A stretch of DNA of 15,634 nucleotides from CAG-390 sp003523225. GTDB taxonomy: Bacteria; Bacillota; Clostridia; Oscillospirales; CAG-272. The notes under the pieces are model-generated. The model had not been told where the DNA came from. It ran no database searches and saw only the letters and a program-made list of their open reading frames with translations. Shown here one piece after another: positions 14,243 through 15,634 of this stretch (positions within the stretch are counted from its first letter, which is position 1; every line of letters begins with the position of its first letter). Both the position numbers and the translations under genes were made by a program. Location of the stretch: assembly GCA_902461815.1 (NCBI GenBank), contig CABPZE010000032.1:1-15634 (forward strand), read 5' to 3'.

Positions 14243-15010
14243 ATGACTGATAAAAATGTGTCCCCGGAGCTTTCTGCGGCGGAATTTTCCAAATTGTTTC
14301 GTAAAGCCCTTGAAATGAACGGTCTTGAGGAAGTTCTGAGCACGGAAAAAGCGGAATCCGACTTTTATACCCTTGCCCGTCTACTGCTTGACTTTAATTC
14401 TCACACGAACATAACCGCGATCACGGATACCAAGGGATTGATACTTGCTCATTTTGTGGACTGCCTGACCGTTGCGCCGCTTATACCGAGGGGAGCGTCT
14501 GTTGCCGATATCGGCTGCGGCGGTGGCTTCCCCACCATCCCGCTCGCCATTGTACGTCCGGATATAAAGATCCATGCCATCGACAGCACACAGAAAAAGC
14601 TGAATTTTGTGTCATCTGCGGCAAATGAGCTGGGACTGCGCAATATCACCCCGCTTTGCATACGCGCCGAGGACGGCGCAAACGATCCGCTTATGCGCGA
14701 GAGCTTTGATTTTGTCACTGCGCGCGCAGTCAGCGCGCTTCCCGTGCTTTGCGAGCTGTGCCTGCCTTATCTGAAAAACGGAGGGACATTCTGTGCAATG
14801 AAAGGTCCGCGCGGCGCGGAGGAGCTTGCCGCGTCAAAAAATGCGGTCCGGAAGCTCGGCGGTGCGGTCTGCTCCGCAAAAAAGCTGTCTCTCATACCTC
14901 CTGCGGGCGGAGACGTCCTTGAGCGGATGCTTATCCTTATAAATAAGGTTTCGCCCACCCCGGAATGCTATCCGCGCGCATACGGAAAGATAAAAAATAA
15001 GCCGCTTTGA
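14243..15010 (+). CDS. rsmG: 16S rRNA (guanine527-N7)-methyltransferase RsmG (GidB)
   Basis: A 255-residue SAM-dependent methyltransferase that modifies G527 in the 530 loop of 16S rRNA. The N-terminal helix region has LLLDFNSHTNITAITD (47-62), a family mark. VADIGCGGGFPTIPLAIVRP (87-106) is the SAM-binding loop. IHAIDSTQKKLNFV (113-126) is the next motif. FDFVTARAVSALPVLCEL holds the conserved ARAV motif. The tail YPRAYGKIKNKPL corresponds to the usual YPRKAGTPxKxPL ending. AAGGAG lies 8 nt before the ATG. The gene is 29 nt behind mnmG and probably shares its transcript. The parS region begins 43 nt after its stop codon, consistent with a place near the replication origin. Confidence 0.97.
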   Translation: MTDKNVSPELSAAEFSKLFRKALEMNGLEEVLSTEKAESDFYTLARLLLDFNSHTNITAITDTKGLILAHFVDCLTVAPLIPRGASVADIGCGGGFPTIPLAIVRPDIKIHAIDSTQKKLNFVSSAANELGLRNITPLCIRAEDGANDPLMRESFDFVTARAVSALPVLCELCLPYLKNGGTFCAMKGPRGAEELAASKNAVRKLGGAVCSAKKLSLIPPAGGDVLERMLILINKVSPTPECYPRAYGKIKNKPL

Positions 15011-15053
15011 TCCAGCGAATTTACCGTAGTGTGTGTTTTTTCGATATTGGGTA

Positions 15054-15069
15054 TGTTTCACGTGAAACA
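15054..15069. other. parS: parS site 1 (ParB/Spo0J binding site)
   Basis: TGTTTCACGTGAAACA is a perfect 16-bp palindrome that fits the Bacillus parS consensus TGTTNCACGTGAAACA at every position; the flanking A/T extends the symmetry to 18 bp (15053-15070). ParB/Spo0J loads here, spreads, and recruits SMC for chromosome segregation. Its place just after rsmG is the common origin-proximal location, where noc/soj/spo0J-type genes often follow. Confidence 0.93.
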
Positions 15070-15107
15070 TCACGTCGACGACGCTCACATACATATGCGG
15101 CAAGCTT

Positions 15108-15151
15108 TGTTCCACGCCGTATGTTTCACGTGAAACATACGGCGTGGAACA
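15108..15151. repeat. 44-bp perfect palindrome centred on the second parS
   Basis: Bases 15108-15129 are the exact reverse complement of 15130-15151, with no spacer or mismatch. The core is the second parS site. The outer ends TGTTCCACG and CGTGGAACA each repeat the half-site form TGTTCCAC of parS. No T-tract follows on either strand, so it is not a standard terminator; a DNA-level role is more likely. Confidence 0.9.
15122..15137. other. parS: parS site 2 (ParB/Spo0J binding site)
   Basis: A second perfect TGTTTCACGTGAAACA, with its first base 68 bp from that of site 1. Two such 16-bp palindromes this close together are not expected by chance. This copy sits at the centre of the 44-bp palindrome 15108-15151, unlike site 1, which has only one extra base pair of symmetry on each side. 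Confidence 0.93.
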
Positions 15152-15206
15152 CGGTGGGGCATAAAGTCTGTATTGGTGACAAACAAACAATATATTATTT
15201 GTGTTG

Positions 15207-15258
15207 CAATCCCTCCATCACGGCTGCGCCGTGCCACCTCCCTTTACACAAGGGAGGC
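15207..15258 (+). repeat. Intergenic hairpin repeat, copy A
   Basis: CAATCCCTCC is followed by two hairpins: CACGGC-TGC-GCCGTG and CCTCCCTT-TACAC-AAGGGAGG. Copy B (15550-15596) has the same organisation in the opposite direction and shares the CAATCCCTC head and the CTCCCTTTACACAAGGGAG hairpin. From memory, families like this are widespread between genes in Oscillospiraceae-type genomes. It has no T-tract directly after the second stem. Confidence 0.7.
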
Positions 15259-15433
15259 TTATTTGATCCGAACAAAATCGCCTCTCTCGGACGAAAATCA
15301 ATGTTTTTTTGTTTTGACAGTCCCATATGTTCTCCAATAGGATGGCTTACTTCGCAAGGAAACTGTCGCGGCAGGCGACTTATGGAGTGCGCGTGTGCGA
15401 CAAAGTAAGATTTGATTTCAAAATGTCGCAAAC

Positions 15434-15461
15434 TCCTTCCGTCCCTCAAGAGGGAGGCTTT
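15434..15461 (+). repeat. Degenerate third copy of the intergenic hairpin repeat
   Basis: TCCTTCCGTCCCTCAAGAGG and the following GAGGCTT keep the AGGGAGGCTT end of copy A and a short CCCT-CAAG-AGGG stem. The CAATCCCTC head and the first hairpin are lost. It is followed by the second ACGAAAAATCAATGTT, as copy A is followed by the first, which suggests an old duplication of a longer unit. Confidence 0.4.
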
Positions 15462-15549
15462 TCGATAGCTTTATTGTTAACGAAAAATCAATGTTGAATC
15501 GGTGTTTTTAACTGTATGCCATTTCACTTACGGCTTACCGCAAACTCAA

Positions 15550-15596
15550 GCTCCCTTGTGTAAAGGGAGCAGTCAGCGTAGCTGACTGAGGGATTG
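15550..15596 (-). repeat. Intergenic hairpin repeat, copy B (inverted)
   Basis: Read on the minus strand it begins CAATCCCTCAGTCAGC, with a GTCAGC-TAC-GCTGAC hairpin, then GCTCCCTT-TACAC-AAGGGAGC. It is the reverse-oriented partner of copy A, about 290 bp away. The stems differ in sequence between copies while the pairing is kept, which argues for selection on, or descent with, the folded form. Confidence 0.7.
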
Positions 15597-15634
15597 TTTT
15601 TCGTTAAACCAGTGCATTTACGAACGTATCCTCA

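Larger units (their letters stand above)
15152..15634. other. Intergenic region with no convincing gene, rich in repeats and hairpins
   Basis: I see no protein gene here. Short open frames on both strands run through the hairpin repeats and lack ribosome binding sites. The contents are hairpin repeat copy A (15207-15258), a degenerate copy (15434-15461), copy B (15550-15596), a direct repeat ACGAAAATCAATGTT at 15291-15305 and, with one extra A, at 15480-15495, and a possible folded element at 15346-15409. A TTGACA (15314-15319) with TAGGAT (15338-15343) 18 nt further on is a weak promoter candidate. The base composition is more AT-rich than the genes before it. Confidence 0.6.

Noticed and set aside
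15007..15408. Open frame of 133 codons on the plus strand after rsmG
   Set aside because: It runs through both parS sites, the 44-bp palindrome and repeat copy A, which are better explanations of the DNA.
15195..15449. Open frame of 84 codons on the minus strand in the intergenic region
   Set aside because: Its end is a translation of the hairpin repeat, it has no ribosome binding site, and no family is recognisable.
1..15634. CRISPR arrays, tRNA or rRNA genes, transposases, toxin or defence genes
   Set aside because: I looked for regularly spaced repeats, RNA gene signatures and mobile-element proteins and saw none in this window.

Overview
The window looks like chromosomal DNA from a moderately GC-rich, spore-forming Firmicute of the class Clostridia. 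An Oscillospiraceae/Ruminococcaceae-like gut bacterium is my best guess. The grounds are a pro-SigK-type sporulation sigma factor, strong AGGAGG-like ribosome binding sites, a superoxide reductase typical of anaerobes, the Firmicute mnmG-rsmG gene pair followed by parS sites, and hairpin intergenic repeats of a kind I recall from that family. The lineage is inference; no search was run.

Region 1 (1-2773) is a carbohydrate-use locus. A clan GH-D alpha-galactosidase-like glycosidase and the start of a secreted lipoprotein are read leftward. An AraC-family regulator is read rightward from the shared 119-bp intergenic region. Region 2 (2774-4706) holds a bidirectional terminator, a superoxide reductase with an unusual C-terminal [2Fe-2S] BFD-like domain and its own strong promoter, and an uninterrupted sigK with a sigma-E-like promoter. 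A CCGGCATA/TATGCCGG inverted repeat lies in front of both of these leftward genes.

Region 3 (4651-12286) is a rightward, tightly packed surface or extracellular polysaccharide operon behind a TTGCCT-N17-TAAAAT promoter. It encodes an O-antigen ligase/polymerase-like membrane protein, a DegT-family sugar aminotransferase, a small phosphoglycosyl transferase that would load the first sugar on undecaprenyl phosphate, an ExoA-like family 2 glycosyltransferase, a second O-antigen ligase/polymerase-like protein, and a MurJ/MviN-type flippase. Together these could supply an amino sugar, prime the lipid carrier, extend the unit, flip it, and polymerise or transfer it. No chain-length regulator, sugar dehydratase or further glycosyltransferase is present, so the operon depends on genes elsewhere.

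Region 4 (12287-15634) is origin-proximal. mnmG (tRNA wobble modification) and rsmG (16S rRNA methylation) are followed by two perfect parS sites, the second centred in a 44-bp perfect palindrome. The rest, 15152-15634, has no convincing gene. It contains two opposed copies of a hairpin repeat, a degenerate third copy, a short direct repeat, and one possible structured element. The polysaccharide operon sits where mnmE and its neighbours usually precede mnmG.
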